A stretch of 64,000 bases of DNA, from contig NC_009359.1 of the NCBI RefSeq assembly GCF_000092065.1, positions 62,001 to 126,000 of the forward strand, written 5' to 3'. Under the pieces are notes generated by a model. It did not search any database. It was not told the DNA's origin and saw only the letters and a program-made list of their open reading frames with translations. Origin of the DNA: Ostreococcus lucimarinus CCE9901. Taxonomy: Eukaryota; Chlorophyta; Mamiellophyceae; Mamiellales; Bathycoccaceae. Both the position numbers and the translations under genes were made by a program. Of this stretch, positions 1 to 9,256 are shown one piece after another. The first letter of the stretch is position 1, and each line of letters opens with the position of its first letter.

Positions 1-154
1 GAAATCATACTTGCAGACGGCGCTCGGCAAAGGGATCTGGCCGGTGATGGTGTTGGTCAGCGAGATCGTGCAGACGGGAATTTTAGCTGATTTCTGTTAC
101 TACTACGTCTTGTCTTTTGCGCAGGGAGACGCCAACGTCCACCTTCCTGTGTGA
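1..154 (+). CDS. ERD2: ER lumen protein retaining receptor (KDEL receptor), C-terminal fragment
   Basis: Only the last 50 codons lie in the window; the gene enters from the left edge and reads from base 2 to a TGA at 152-154. The fragment contains a stretch reading VQTGILADFCYYYVLSF, which matches the last transmembrane helix of ERD2-family receptors (typical pattern VQT..YADFFYYY). It ends in a short polar tail. The family binds HDEL/KDEL-type signals in the Golgi and returns lumenal ER proteins by COPI vesicles. It converges on the cytidine deaminase gene with about 45 bases between the stop codons. The assignment rests on the tail alone, so an ERD2-like paralogue is possible. Confidence 0.75.
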   Translation, partial: KSYLQTALGKGIWPVMVLVSEIVQTGILADFCYYYVLSFAQGDANVHLPV

Positions 155-198
155 CGAACTTGTGTCATAATCAGTTGCTCCATCAAATTAAAAACGCG

Positions 199-1200
199 CT
201 ACGCGACGTTATCGTGTCCTACGTTCGCCACGATGACCGATGCCTTCGGTGCTATCTTTTCTAAAGTTAACCTCACCGTGCAATCGTACTTGACGTGCGC
301 GCCGGGGCACTCGAGCAACAAACACTGCTCGATCGAAGACAAGTCTTTTCCTTGTGCCACCATTCGAGCGAACACGACTTGCAACGGACTCATCGACGGA
401 TTGTACGCGGCGCATTCCAGCGACCATCCTACGAACACTCCACCACAGCTCGTTTTGATCGCAATACCAGCGCGCGATGAGCTATAAGGCGCGTACGCTT
501 TACGCATCGCCTCGAGCGCGAGCGGCACCAGCGCGTTCCAGTCGTCGCCGTGACGCTCCAGCAAGTGCGTCAACGGCATCAAGTCAGCCGACGGAGGCAC
601 CTTCTCTCCGTGCACGTAAGCTAACGTAGCGAATTGTGCGTTCATACCAGAATCATCGACCCACGACTTTTCCAACAGCAGCGTTCTCGCGCTCTCGTCC
701 TCGCCGTCGTCTAACAAATCCATCGGCCCAAACGCGTGCGGCAAAAGCTCCGCCAGCGGCGACCGCCACTTCCTCGTCACGCACCGCAAGCCCCCGGCGT
801 CGCGTAATTCATTCATAAATTGTCTACAGTGTCCACACGGCGCCTCCGTGGTCGCGATGGCTTCTACTTTCCGTTCCTCGTTCGCCATCGCCGTGACGAG
901 CGCAAACTGCTCCGCGTGTATGGAGTGATTCAGCGGTACCGCGCTGATTTCCACGTTCACCCCCAAGTACACGTTCCCGCTCGCCCCTCGAGCCGCGGCG
1001 CCGACGTGAAATCGACTCGTCGGCGGTCTGGCGTACCTCGACACGCTCTGCGCGAACCGCAGGAGCAACGCATCCGCGTCATCGGTGGATAGCGCGCGCC
1101 GCGTCGTGCTCACGACGCTCTCGAGAACGACAAAGCTCCCTCGAGCGACGGCGTCGTCGACGACGCGCGCGACGATGTCTTCGTGCGCGTCCGCGGGCAT
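199..1200 (-). CDS. CDA: Cytidine deaminase, two-domain (plant/E. coli type)
   Basis: A 333-residue protein expected to deaminate cytidine and deoxycytidine to uridine and deoxyuridine in pyrimidine salvage. The N-terminal domain has the zinc site: HAEQ at about 95-98 (zinc His plus catalytic Glu) and PCGHC at about 121-125 (two zinc Cys). The C-terminal domain (about 215-333) keeps the fold pattern but lacks the HAE and PCxxC motifs, as expected for the degenerate second half of this two-domain class. The start is the first ATG after an upstream gap; no organellar presequence is obvious. It lies head to tail with the CYP38 gene on the same strand. Confidence 0.9.
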   Translation of the reverse strand: MPADAHEDIVARVVDDAVARGSFVVLESVVSTTRRALSTDDADALLLRFAQSVSRYARPPTSRFHVGAAARGASGNVYLGVNVEISAVPLNHSIHAEQFALVTAMANEERKVEAIATTEAPCGHCRQFMNELRDAGGLRCVTRKWRSPLAELLPHAFGPMDLLDDGEDESARTLLLEKSWVDDSGMNAQFATLAYVHGEKVPPSADLMPLTHLLERHGDDWNALVPLALEAMRKAYAPYSSSRAGIAIKTSCGGVFVGWSLECAAYNPSMSPLQVVFARMVAQGKDLSSIEQCLLLECPGAHVKYDCTVRLTLEKIAPKASVIVANVGHDNVA

Positions 1201-1302
1201 CGCGCGCGAGCGAGCGCCGAGACGACGTGTGACGACGGCGCGTCCAGAAGGAAATATTCAATGAAAAATGTGCTATGGCGTGCTCGCGTCGCGACGGCGC
1301 GT

Positions 1303-2610
1303 TTACTCGGAAGGGGCTTCGATCGGCGCTTGGTCGACGGCGGGCTTCGTTTCGTTGACGAGATTTTCGGCGCCGTCGACGATCTTCATGGAGATGATCT
1401 CGTCGTCGACCTTGAGATCGCGCAGGAGCTCTTGGTTCTCGACGACGTAACCGAAGATGGAGTAGCGACCGTCCAAAATGTTGGTGCCGGACGGCGTGAG
1501 TTCGGATTCGCGAAGGAGGAAGAAGAACTGGGACGACGCCGAGTTCGGTTCCGCTTCGCGACGCGCCATCGCGAGCGTACCGAACGCGTTGAACGGCAGC
1601 ACCGGCTGGTCGCGGTAACGGCCGAGTTCCTCCAGCGTCAACTCGTATTCCGGCACCTTGTCGCCTTGCACCATGATTTCCAGAGGAACCGTGCGCTCGA
1701 CGCCGCCAAGCTTGAAACCGTCACCGCCCTTCGGCTTACCGCTTTGTACGACGAAACCATCGGAGCGCTGGATCGGCATCTTGTCGTAAAAACCCAAGTT
1801 GATCAAATCGGCAAAGTTACCCGCGCTCACCGGGGCGTTGTAACCGTCGAGGACGATCTTCAACACGCCGCCATCCGTGTTCGCGTTGTCCTTGATTTTC
1901 ACCAGCATGTCCACCGTCGCCCGACCCTTCAACAACGGCCTGTCCGCGTATTGCGCGGGGACGTCAAATGGGAAACCATCAATCATATCTTCCTCGATGC
2001 GACCGACGAGCGAGAGCGCCTCTTGTTGCTGCAACGGCACCTCTTGCTTGTCCTTTTGAGCGACGATGACTTGGAAATCCGTCAACACACTCTCGAGCTC
2101 TTTCAATGCCTGCTCACCGTCCGCCTTCTTCCCCGACGCGAGAGCCTCAACGATCTTACCGCGTTGCTCCTTGACAATCTTCAAAGAGCCGTTCACGCTC
2201 GATTCGACGCCGGAGAATTTCACTCCCGGCACGCGCAAGTCGTCGCTGATGCTCTCGAGCTTCTTCTGAATGGCGCGAATCGGCTTATTGCTCACCGGCA
2301 ACGCGTTTCGCAACAGCGCCTTGGCGTTCGTGATGGGATTCGCTTCCAATCCAGCGACTTGGCCGATCTCCATCGGCGTCACCGGCGACGCGAACGCTTC
2401 CAGAGTCGGCGCGGAGACGCACGCCGTCGCGGCGATCGCCATCAAACTCTTCGCGATCGATTTCGCCGCGCTCGGGGCGTCTTCGCCCGCAGCGTGCGCG
2501 CGCACGACGGTCAACGCGCTTTGCTTGCGCGTGTTGACTGTTTTCGCGCGCAAAGCGCGCGCTGGGCGCGCGCACGCGCGTCCGATGGTGGGTGACGTCG
2601 ACCCCGGCAT
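1303..2610 (-). CDS. CYP38: Thylakoid lumen cyclophilin-type protein CYP38/TLP40
   Basis: A 435-residue protein with a bipartite plastid presequence: a basic transit region (about 1-45), then a hydrophobic lumenal signal ending AFA near residue 74. A helical region (about 80-205) precedes a cyclophilin domain (about 215-420). The stretches DGYNAPVSAGNFADL and IQRSDGFVVQSG are typical of CYP38/TLP40. In plants this protein supports photosystem II assembly in the lumen, and its isomerase activity is weak or absent. The length agrees with the family (about 430-450). CYP37 is the closest alternative; the long N-terminal helical region favours CYP38. Confidence 0.9.
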   Translation of the reverse strand: MPGSTSPTIGRACARPARALRAKTVNTRKQSALTVVRAHAAGEDAPSAAKSIAKSLMAIAATACVSAPTLEAFASPVTPMEIGQVAGLEANPITNAKALLRNALPVSNKPIRAIQKKLESISDDLRVPGVKFSGVESSVNGSLKIVKEQRGKIVEALASGKKADGEQALKELESVLTDFQVIVAQKDKQEVPLQQQEALSLVGRIEEDMIDGFPFDVPAQYADRPLLKGRATVDMLVKIKDNANTDGGVLKIVLDGYNAPVSAGNFADLINLGFYDKMPIQRSDGFVVQSGKPKGGDGFKLGGVERTVPLEIMVQGDKVPEYELTLEELGRYRDQPVLPFNAFGTLAMARREAEPNSASSQFFFLLRESELTPSGTNILDGRYSIFGYVVENQELLRDLKVDDEIISMKIVDGAENLVNETKPAVDQAPIEAPSE

Positions 2611-2821
2611 TTTGGATAAAGTCGTCCTTTACGAGCGTCCACCAACGCGCTGAGTCGCACGAACGCGCTCGGGCGCGACGAAAAGCGCGTCGAAGCGAGT
2701 TTCCGTCTTCGGAGTCGTGCTGCGACGAGCGCGCGCGAATGTGCGGTCGCCCCGCGCGCGCGCCGCGGTTTTCGCAAACTATCGGCTACTCTAACGCTAC
2801 AAACTCTAGACGCGCGCGTCG

Positions 2822-3403
2822 TCACCTGCGCCCGGCGGGCTCGCGATACGCCCTATTCGCGCGATACAACGCGTAGATTTCATCCCCTCCGATCGACGCG
2901 TCCGTCGGGCGGCTGCCCAGTCCCGCGCGCGCGGGTCCGTCTGTCTCGCGCGCGTTCGCCGTCGGCGCCGCGCGCGTCGGCGCCGCCGCCGTCCCCGCCC
3001 GACCGCGTTCCGACGCCCGCGCGCGCTCATCGTGCTCCAACATCGATTTCGCCGACGCCGAGGCGTCGTATCCGCGCACGTCGCGATCGAACCGCTCGAG
3101 TCGACGCTCGACGTACGCTCGCGGCGGTTCCCGCGCCGCCCTCGTCGTCGTCGCCTCCACCGCGCGGTACAGCCCCGCGACGCCCGCGTTCGCGCGTCGC
3201 GCGCGCATCGCGAGCGTCCCGACCGCCGTTCCCGTCCCGCGCGTCTCGCGCGTCGTCGCGCGCGCGTCGAGATCGATCTCGTTCGCGTCGCCCGCGCCCG
3301 AGTCTCGCGCGTCGTCCCGCGCGCGCGCCCCGAGCGCCGCCGCGATGCGCTCGGCGCGCCTGCGCGCCTCCTCCACCATCGCGCTCGCGGGCGCGGGCTC
3401 CAT
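2822..3403 (-). CDS. Hypothetical arginine- and alanine-rich protein
   Basis: An open frame of 193 residues from an ATG at 3401-3403, divergent from the DsbA-like gene with about 60 bases between start codons. An earlier in-frame ATG at 3461-3463 would make the genes overlap, so the later start is preferred. The protein is low in complexity and rich in Arg, Ala and acidic residues. Its C-terminal end (GGDEIYALYRANRAYREP) is less biased and looks like a short conserved tail. I recognise no domain. It could be nuclear or RNA-associated, but only composition supports that. Shadow frames are common at this GC content, so reality as a gene is moderately likely. Confidence 0.4.
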   Translation of the reverse strand: MEPAPASAMVEEARRRAERIAAALGARARDDARDSGAGDANEIDLDARATTRETRGTGTAVGTLAMRARRANAGVAGLYRAVEATTTRAAREPPRAYVERRLERFDRDVRGYDASASAKSMLEHDERARASERGRAGTAAAPTRAAPTANARETDGPARAGLGSRPTDASIGGDEIYALYRANRAYREPAGRR

Positions 3404-3466
3404 CGCGCGCGGCGCGTCGCCGCGTCGCCGCGTCGTCGGCGCGCTGTGTCGACGCCGTGTCATTTC

Positions 3467-4198
3467 ATGTCGCGCGCGTCGCGGCTCGTCTCGCTCGCCC
3501 CGCGCGCTCGCGTCGCGCGCCGACGCGCGACGCGCGCGATGGCGGGACCGCCGACGCCCGCGCGACCGCTCGGGCGCGTCGCGCGCGGCGCGGCGACGGC
3601 GAGGGTGAAGATCGACGCGTGGTTGGACTTTGCGTGCCCGTTTTCGGGACGGTTTTGGAGAAACTGCACGGCGGCGTGGGCGAGTTACGACGGGAAAGCG
3701 GACGTCGCGATCGTCGTGTACAATCAACCGCAACCGTGGCACGCGCAGAGCGCGCTGGCGCACGAGGTGTCGTTGGGGGTGGAACGACTGCGCGGCGAGG
3801 ACGCGTTCGTCGCGTTTTGCGAGGCGGCGTTTAGCGAGAAAAACTGGGACAAGTTCACGGATAAGTTCACGGAAAAGATGACCAAGGGGGAGATGTACGA
3901 TTTGTACGTCGACGTCGCGCGCGAGGCGATGACGGGCGCGATGGGCGCGGACGCCGCGGCGTCGACGGCGGGCGAAGTGCGAAAACTTTTGGAATTGGAC
4001 GCCGAGGCGTTGGCGCGCGGGGAGAAGAATCCGGGCAACGCGATGACGCAGCAGTTGAAGTTTTACGTCAAACTCGGACGGCAAACGGGCGTGCACGTGT
4101 CGCCGAGCGCGTACGTGAACGGACTGTTCGCGGATACCTCGAGCGGGTGGAGCGAGAGCGAGTGGCACGCGTTTTTCGACGCCGCGCGTGGCAAGTGA
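3467..4198 (+). CDS. DsbA-like thioredoxin-fold protein with a CPFS active site
   Basis: A 243-residue protein if started at the ATG at 3467; a second in-frame ATG at 3539 would give 219 residues. The longer form has an Arg-rich, acid-poor N-terminus that would suit organelle targeting. The core resembles the DsbA/FrnE thioredoxin superfamily: DFACPFSGRFW at the first strand-helix (Cys at about 57), YNQPQPWH, then a helical insertion and a C-terminal VSPSAYVNG that resembles the cis-Pro segment. The active site reads CPFS, so the second redox Cys is missing. That argues against a dithiol oxidase and for a monothiol or non-redox role. Partners are unknown. Confidence 0.65.
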   Translation: MSRASRLVSLAPRARVARRRATRAMAGPPTPARPLGRVARGAATARVKIDAWLDFACPFSGRFWRNCTAAWASYDGKADVAIVVYNQPQPWHAQSALAHEVSLGVERLRGEDAFVAFCEAAFSEKNWDKFTDKFTEKMTKGEMYDLYVDVAREAMTGAMGADAAASTAGEVRKLLELDAEALARGEKNPGNAMTQQLKFYVKLGRQTGVHVSPSAYVNGLFADTSSGWSESEWHAFFDAARGK

Positions 4199-4281
4199 GC
4201 GCAGCGATCATCGCGCCGCAGCTTCTCGTCAGTCTTAGCGAATGCCTTTTAAACTCTAATTACAGACAAAGCGAGATAACA

Positions 4282-5025
4282 TCACGGATCCTCTGACTTT
4301 TCTTCGTTCGCCTCGGCGGCGTCGCGTTCGGCGAGCTCCGCCTTGGCCTGGTCGAGCAGATCCTTGCCGTCGAAATAATCCAGCGTCTTTTGTCCGGCGA
4401 GCGCGATCAATCCGACGCCGTTCGCCGCGTACACGAACGTGGCCAAGTACGTCAGCCCCTCGACGATCGTGCGCACGGTGATGGAAATTTGTCGCACCGT
4501 CTCGCTCTCCGGCAGCGCCTTCCCGTCGAACGACGCGCTCACCTTGGACGCGAACGCGTACAGCACGACAGAGATCCCGATCCCCGTCAAACCTCCGGTA
4601 AAACTCTGCATCGCCGTCAGCTCTTTCGTCTTCTTCGCGCGCTCTTCGTCGATTTTCGCTCGTTCCTCCTCCGGCAACCTATTCGCCACGCGAAACTCCC
4701 TCGCCTTCCCGCTTCGCTTCTGCACCGCGCGCGCAAAGTACCAGAACGAAAACCCCGTGAACAGGACGCCGAACACGTTCTGCAGCGGCGTCGCCTCTTC
4801 CGTGGGCACGCCGTACGAGTCGTACACCCCCGCGACGGCGACGCCGCCGTCGACCGCCGCGACCCACGCCGCCGCCGCCGCCGCGCGCGCCGTCGCCGTC
4901 GCCGTCGCCCGCCCTCGCGCGCGCGCGTCCGCGTCCGCGCGCGCGACGCCGTTTCTCGCGTCACCGTCCTCGTCCGCGCGCGTCGTCGTCGTCGTCGCCG
5001 TCGTCGCGCGCGTCGTCGTCCTCAT
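4282..5025 (-). CDS. Plastid membrane protein, DUF3082 family
   Basis: A 247-residue protein starting at the ATG at 5023-5025; another in-frame ATG at 5131-5133 is possible. A Thr/Arg/Ala-rich N-terminus looks like a chloroplast transit peptide. The middle has a hydrophobic segment (around TPLQNVFGVLFTGFSFWYFA). The C-terminal half fits DUF3082, known from cyanobacteria and plastids: SFTGGLTGIGISVVLYAF followed by ISITVRTIVEGLTYLATFVY, two likely transmembrane helices. The function of the family is not established. It converges on the DsbA-like gene and diverges from the SR protein gene with about 190 bases between starts. Confidence 0.75.
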   Translation of the reverse strand: MRTTTRATTATTTTTRADEDGDARNGVARADADARARGRATATATARAAAAAAWVAAVDGGVAVAGVYDSYGVPTEEATPLQNVFGVLFTGFSFWYFARAVQKRSGKAREFRVANRLPEEERAKIDEERAKKTKELTAMQSFTGGLTGIGISVVLYAFASKVSASFDGKALPESETVRQISITVRTIVEGLTYLATFVYAANGVGLIALAGQKTLDYFDGKDLLDQAKAELAERDAAEANEEKSEDP

Positions 5026-5214
5026 CTTTCGTTCGCCGTCGCCGCGCGTCGCCGTCCACCGTCGCGTCGCGCGCGCGCGTCGCGCCGCGGGCGCCGCGCG
5101 CGCGCGCGCGCGCGCGCCCGTCCGCGCCCGCATCGCCCCGTCTCGCGTTCGCGCGCGCGTGTGCGGCGCGCCCGCGCGGCGCCGCGTCACATCGAGTCGC
5201 GCCGTCGTCGATCG

Positions 5215-6240
5215 ATGTCGCGCGACGCCGACGCGCGCGGGCGCGCGGTGTACGTCGGGAACCTGCCGCTCGACGCGTCGTCGCGCGACGTCGACCGACG
5301 GTTCGCGGCGCACGGCGTCGTGGCGCGCGTCGAGGTCAAGCGACCGCGACATCCGCCGGCGTTCGCGTTCGTGACGTTCGACGACGCGCGCGACGCCGAG
5401 CGCGCGGCGCGGGCGGAGGACGGGACGACGTTCGATGGGAGACGCGTGCGCGCGGAGCTGGCGCGGGGACGACGGGACGGCGGGAGGGAGAGGGAGAGGG
5501 AGAGGGAGAGGGAGGCGCGCGGCGACTGGGACCGCGGCGACCGGGACGACGGCGACGGGCGCGATAGATACGCGGGACGGATGCGAAGCGATCGAGAGGG
5601 GCCGTACGATCGACCGCGATGGCGCGATGGCGCGGACGCGCGATCGATGGTGCGGGAGCGCGCGGCGACGCGAAAGACGGAGCATTCGGTGAAGGTGGAG
5701 GATTTGCCGCGAGGCGCGGATTGGCGAGACGTGAAGGACGCGTTTCGACGCGCGGGACGGGTGACGTACGCGAGCACGTTCGTCGATCGCGATGGACGGA
5801 GGTGCGCGGAGGTACACTTTGAGAGCGCGGACGACGTCGAACGAGCGATCGACGCGTTCGACGATAGGGAGTTTGAGATTTCCGGCGGCGCGCGCGAGTA
5901 CGTGCGGGTGTTTCGTCGAGCGCCGAGACGTCGTCGAGAGGGCGGGCATCGACCGCGGAGTTACTCGCGCGAGCGGTACTCCGATGACCGCGTCCGGCGC
6001 GCGCGAAGTCGCAGCCGTAGCTTCAGCCGTAGCTTCAGCCGGTCGCGCAGCCGCAGTCGCGACGAACGCGACGACGGCCCGTCGCGGAGCCCGTCGCCCG
6101 AAATCATCGAGCGACGCCGCTCGCGCAGCAGAACGCCGTCGCGGCGCGACGACGATTCGCCTCGGCGCGGGCGGTCGCCCACGCCGCGGGGCGCGCGATC
6201 GCGCGAGCCCTCATTCGACGACCTCGCGGCGAACGATTAA
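5215..6240 (+). CDS. SR splicing factor, SF2/ASF-like, two RRMs
   Basis: A 341-residue nuclear RNA-binding protein. RRM1 (about 10-80) has RNP2 VYVGNL and RNP1 PAFAFVTF. A spacer (about 90-115) contains an Arg-Glu run encoded by a GGGAGA hexanucleotide repeat at about 5482-5513. RRM2 (about 160-235) carries ADWRDVKDAF, the counterpart of the SWQDLKD signature of SF2/ASF-type pseudo-RRMs. An RS-rich tail (about 250-341) includes RSRSFSRSFSRSRSRSR. Such proteins bind exonic enhancers and recruit U1/U2 components. The Trp-Asp core of the pseudo-RRM is kept while the preceding Ser is Ala. Confidence 0.85.
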   Translation: MSRDADARGRAVYVGNLPLDASSRDVDRRFAAHGVVARVEVKRPRHPPAFAFVTFDDARDAERAARAEDGTTFDGRRVRAELARGRRDGGREREREREREARGDWDRGDRDDGDGRDRYAGRMRSDREGPYDRPRWRDGADARSMVRERAATRKTEHSVKVEDLPRGADWRDVKDAFRRAGRVTYASTFVDRDGRRCAEVHFESADDVERAIDAFDDREFEISGGAREYVRVFRRAPRRRREGGHRPRSYSRERYSDDRVRRARSRSRSFSRSFSRSRSRSRDERDDGPSRSPSPEIIERRRSRSRTPSRRDDDSPRRGRSPTPRGARSREPSFDDLAAND

Positions 6241-6273
6241 CGAACGATTCAATTTCTAAAATTCTTCACAAAA

Positions 6274-6885
6274 TCACTTCATCTTTTCAATCGCCGCTCG
6301 ACAGTCGACGCTCGCGCCGCGTCCTTTCCCTCGCTCGAACGCCTCGAGCACGCGCCAAATCAACGCCTCGTACTCATCCTCTAAAAACTCCCCATCCTCC
6401 GTCACGAACTCTTCGCACCGCACGTCGCATCGCACCGCGTCCTTCGCCTCGCACTTCCCGTCGCTCTTCGCGCTCACGATCACCTCGAGCGTCTCCGCCA
6501 GTCGCGCGCACCGCACGTGCACCGTCAGCCCATCCTTCGACCGTTCGTTTCTCGCCCACGCCGCCGGTTCGCGTCCATCGCAATCCACCCCTCGCGCTCG
6601 CGTCAGCAGCAGCGCGTCTCGCTCCGCGTACTTCGCCACGCACGGCGCCCCGCACGCCAGCGCCCCGTACGCCGCCGCGCACGCCCATCGCGTCGCGTCG
6701 TTCGTCATCGTCACCGCGTGCGCCGCGCACGCCGCGCCGATCGCCGCGATCGACAGCGCGATCTTCGCGTCCACCGTGCGCGTGTCCTCGTCGTAGCCCG
6801 CGTCGAGGACCGCGCACACCGTCGCGTCGTCGTACGCGCGCCGCACCGCGACGTGGTCGTACACGTTCGAGATCGGCGTCGCCAT
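6274..6885 (-). CDS. SPCS2: Signal peptidase complex subunit 2 (SPC25/SPCS2)
   Basis: A 203-residue ER membrane protein. The N-terminus (VYDHVAVRRAYDDATVCAVLDAGYDED) matches the region in which SPC25 proteins read DD.V...L...GY.ED. Two adjacent hydrophobic helices follow at about 42-62 and 66-85, then a cytosolic beta-rich C-terminal half. This topology and length fit SPC25, a non-catalytic subunit that links the signal peptidase complex to the translocon. It converges tightly (about 33 bases) with the SR protein gene and diverges from the TFIIIC gene. Confidence 0.8.
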   Translation of the reverse strand: MATPISNVYDHVAVRRAYDDATVCAVLDAGYDEDTRTVDAKIALSIAAIGAACAAHAVTMTNDATRWACAAAYGALACGAPCVAKYAERDALLLTRARGVDCDGREPAAWARNERSKDGLTVHVRCARLAETLEVIVSAKSDGKCEAKDAVRCDVRCEEFVTEDGEFLEDEYEALIWRVLEAFERGKGRGASVDCRAAIEKMK

Positions 6886-7121
6886 CGCGCGTCGCGGTCG
6901 CGATCGAGCGTCGCGATTTCGGGGTCGCGCGCGTCGTGCGCAGCGCGCGTCGCGCGGCGCTCGCGCGCGTCGTCGCGCGCGCGCGTGTGCGGGACGGCGT
7001 CGAACGCGTTCGCGACGCCATCGCGCGCGTCCCGCACACGCGCGCGCGGCGTCGCGCTCGATCGCGCTCGATCGCGCTCGATCGCGCGCCGCGACGCGGC
7101 GTCGAACGCGGCGCGCGCGCG

Positions 7122-8585
7122 ATGGCGCGCGAGCGACGCAGGGACGACGTGACGCTGCCGCGAGCGACGAAACTCGCGCTGATTCGCTTCCCGGGATACG
7201 TCGACGACGTCGACGCGTGCGAACGGATGCTGGGCGGACGCGCGGCGCTGTCCGAGGCGTGCTTTCCGAGAGAAACCTCGCGGCGACGCGCGGCGGGAGG
7301 GCGCGCGACGTCGGAGGACGGCGCGACGACGGGGCGACGACGACGGGACGGCGGGCGGTTGGAGCTGCGATTCGCGAACGCGAACGCGAACGCGAAGGCG
7401 AAGGCGAACGGGCGTCGGTCGGTGGCGTACGGCGAACGAAGGGAGACGCGGTCGATCGTGTTGAAAATGACGGAACGCGCGGACGCGAACGGCGGGACGA
7501 GGACGGAGGTGGAGGCGATCGGGTTGGCGCGGCGAGTGTTTTTGTTTCGAGGCGCGGCGGATTTCGGACGACGAAACGAGGGACGAGACGACGACGCGGG
7601 ACGACGGGACGCGGTTGACGGGGTGAAGTGGTTGAAGGATGCGAAGGGAGGGGCGAACGATCCGTTCGAGCTCGGGAACGAGGGCGATGGGGGGGTCGGG
7701 GGGATGGGCGCGACGTCGCTGCGGCCGCCGTTGTACACGCGAGACGACATTCCCGTGGCGAATTATTTTGAGCAAAACGATACGGGGGCGACGACGACGC
7801 GGGAGGTTGATTTCCACGAGATCGCGGTGCCTACTCGAGGTTTGGCGATGGAAGACGCCTCGAGCGCGGCGGTGAGCGCGATGCGGGCGTTGATGGAAGA
7901 GAGAGACGTTTGGGCGCCGCTCGCGGCGTTGGCGCGTCTGCCGAAATCGTTGGCGGACGAAATCGTTTCGCGAAAGCTTCACGCGACGACGTGTTATCAG
8001 TTCTCGAGCGGGCCTTTTAAGAAGTCGTGGATTAAAGTCGGCGTCGACCCGCGATTTGATAGGACGTACGTGCGTCATCAAACCGTGACGCTTCGATTAC
8101 CCGCGAATTGGTTTCGGGACGACGACGAAGAGGGCGCGCGTCGCAAAGAGCGATTCTCCCTCAGCTCGCGCGCCGATCGCGGATATCACGCCGCCATTCA
8201 CGGGTTTCGAGCGATACCGGACGCGAGACACCCAGTCTTATCGCTCGCTGATATCGATCTGCCGAGCGTGCGCGCCGCGGTGGAACGCGCGGCGACGTGC
8301 GAGGACCCGCCGAGCGCGTGCGACGAGCGTCGCGGCTGGCTATCCGCCGCGCTTCATCGCAAGATCCAGCGCGCCATACTTCGCGGCTACCAAACATTGC
8401 TGAACGGTGGTGACCCGATCGCCGTCGACGAAGCCTCGATGGCCGACGCGGACGACGCCGCGGTGGACGACGATTTCATCGCGAACGACGCCGCCGCGCC
8501 CAAAGTCGCCGCCGACGACGACGAAGGCGACGAGTACGAAATTCTCGCCGGCGACGATGATTCCGGCGACGACGACATCGCGTAG
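7122..8585 (+). CDS. GTF3C5: General transcription factor IIIC subunit 5 (Tau95/GTF3C5-like)
   Basis: A 487-residue protein starting at the ATG at 7122. The N-terminal part begins with a segment (LIRFPGYVDDVDACERMLGG) typical of Tau95 subunits, which open with a P-G-.-v-.-..-.-A...lGG pattern. The middle has RPPLYTRDDIPVANYFEQN, the equivalent of the P.....DIP..Y.F.QN core. Near the C-terminus are FKKSWIKVGVDPRFD, the expected W...G.DPR motif, and an Asp/Glu tail. The subunit helps TFIIIC bind the A-box of tRNA genes. A short Ala-Asn/Ala-Lys run (from about 7372) is coded by a GCGAAC hexamer repeat. Confidence 0.8.
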   Translation: MARERRRDDVTLPRATKLALIRFPGYVDDVDACERMLGGRAALSEACFPRETSRRRAAGGRATSEDGATTGRRRRDGGRLELRFANANANAKAKANGRRSVAYGERRETRSIVLKMTERADANGGTRTEVEAIGLARRVFLFRGAADFGRRNEGRDDDAGRRDAVDGVKWLKDAKGGANDPFELGNEGDGGVGGMGATSLRPPLYTRDDIPVANYFEQNDTGATTTREVDFHEIAVPTRGLAMEDASSAAVSAMRALMEERDVWAPLAALARLPKSLADEIVSRKLHATTCYQFSSGPFKKSWIKVGVDPRFDRTYVRHQTVTLRLPANWFRDDDEEGARRKERFSLSSRADRGYHAAIHGFRAIPDARHPVLSLADIDLPSVRAAVERAATCEDPPSACDERRGWLSAALHRKIQRAILRGYQTLLNGGDPIAVDEASMADADDAAVDDDFIANDAAAPKVAADDDEGDEYEILAGDDDSGDDDIA

Positions 8586-8626
8586 AAATAGATTGTGTAA
8601 CGAAATAGACGCACGCTTTGATTCGC

Positions 8627-8656
8627 GCGTTCGCGTTCGCGTTCGCGTTCGCGTTC
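8627..8656. repeat. Hexanucleotide GCGTTC repeat, five copies
   Basis: Five perfect copies of GCGTTC between the TFIIIC stop and the uL29m start. The same hexamer family occurs on the opposite strand sense inside the TFIIIC coding region near 7375. Confidence 0.9.
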
Positions 8657-8754
8657 GGCGCCTAGGGCAACAGTCCCGCGCGCGCGCGCCGCCCGACATT
8701 CGCCGTCGCGCGCGTCGCGCCGCGTCTCGCACGCGACAAACACGCTTCGCGCGC

Positions 8755-9195
8755 ATGTCCACCACCGCGCTCGCGCGCGCGGCGTCCAGAATCGCGCGCG
8801 CCGCGCTCGAAACTTCCGCGTCGACGCCTCTGACGCGATCGATCTCCTCCACCGCCGCGGCGTCGCGCGCGCACGGTCTAGACGCCTTCGTGGACGCGAA
8901 CAGAGACGAAAAAACCTTCGTCGGTCGCGAGTGGCTCGCGAGCGACCTGCGGAACAAGTCGTACGAGGACCTGCACGAGCTGTGGTACGTGCTGCTCAAG
9001 GAGCGAAACATGCTGCTGACGGAACGATACCTGGCGAGAACGAATCGCGAACCCATGCGAGCGCCGCAGAGGATGACCAAGGTGAGAAAGAGCATGGCGA
9101 GGATTAAACTCGTGCTCACGGAGCGGGCGAGAGAGGAAGCGGGAGGAGATCCGCAAAAGTTATTCGAGATGATGCGTTTGATAAACGCCAAGTGA
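8755..9195 (+). CDS. MRPL47: Mitochondrial ribosomal protein uL29m (MRP-L47)
   Basis: A 146-residue protein. The first 40 residues are rich in Ala, Arg and Ser with no acidic residue until later, as in a mitochondrial presequence. The body matches the MRP-L47 family: GREWLASDLRNKSYEDLHELWYVLLKERNMLLTE, where the LR.KS..DLH.LWYVLLKE..ML.T motif is diagnostic, followed by helical basic residues ending RMTKVRKSMARIKLVL. It sits at the peptide exit of the mitochondrial large subunit. The start at 8755 gives the whole presequence; the frame is open further upstream only by overlap with TFIIIC. Confidence 0.92.
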   Translation: MSTTALARAASRIARAALETSASTPLTRSISSTAAASRAHGLDAFVDANRDEKTFVGREWLASDLRNKSYEDLHELWYVLLKERNMLLTERYLARTNREPMRAPQRMTKVRKSMARIKLVLTERAREEAGGDPQKLFEMMRLINAK

Positions 9196-9256
9196 GCGCG
9201 CGTCTCGTTTGTAAATAGCCACGTTAGCGACTTCGTTCACGCGCGACGTTCGCCGC

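Noticed and set aside
5090-5120. A CG dinucleotide run (possible Z-DNA or origin)
   Set aside because: Similar runs occur all over this GC-rich window, so no specific function can be supported.
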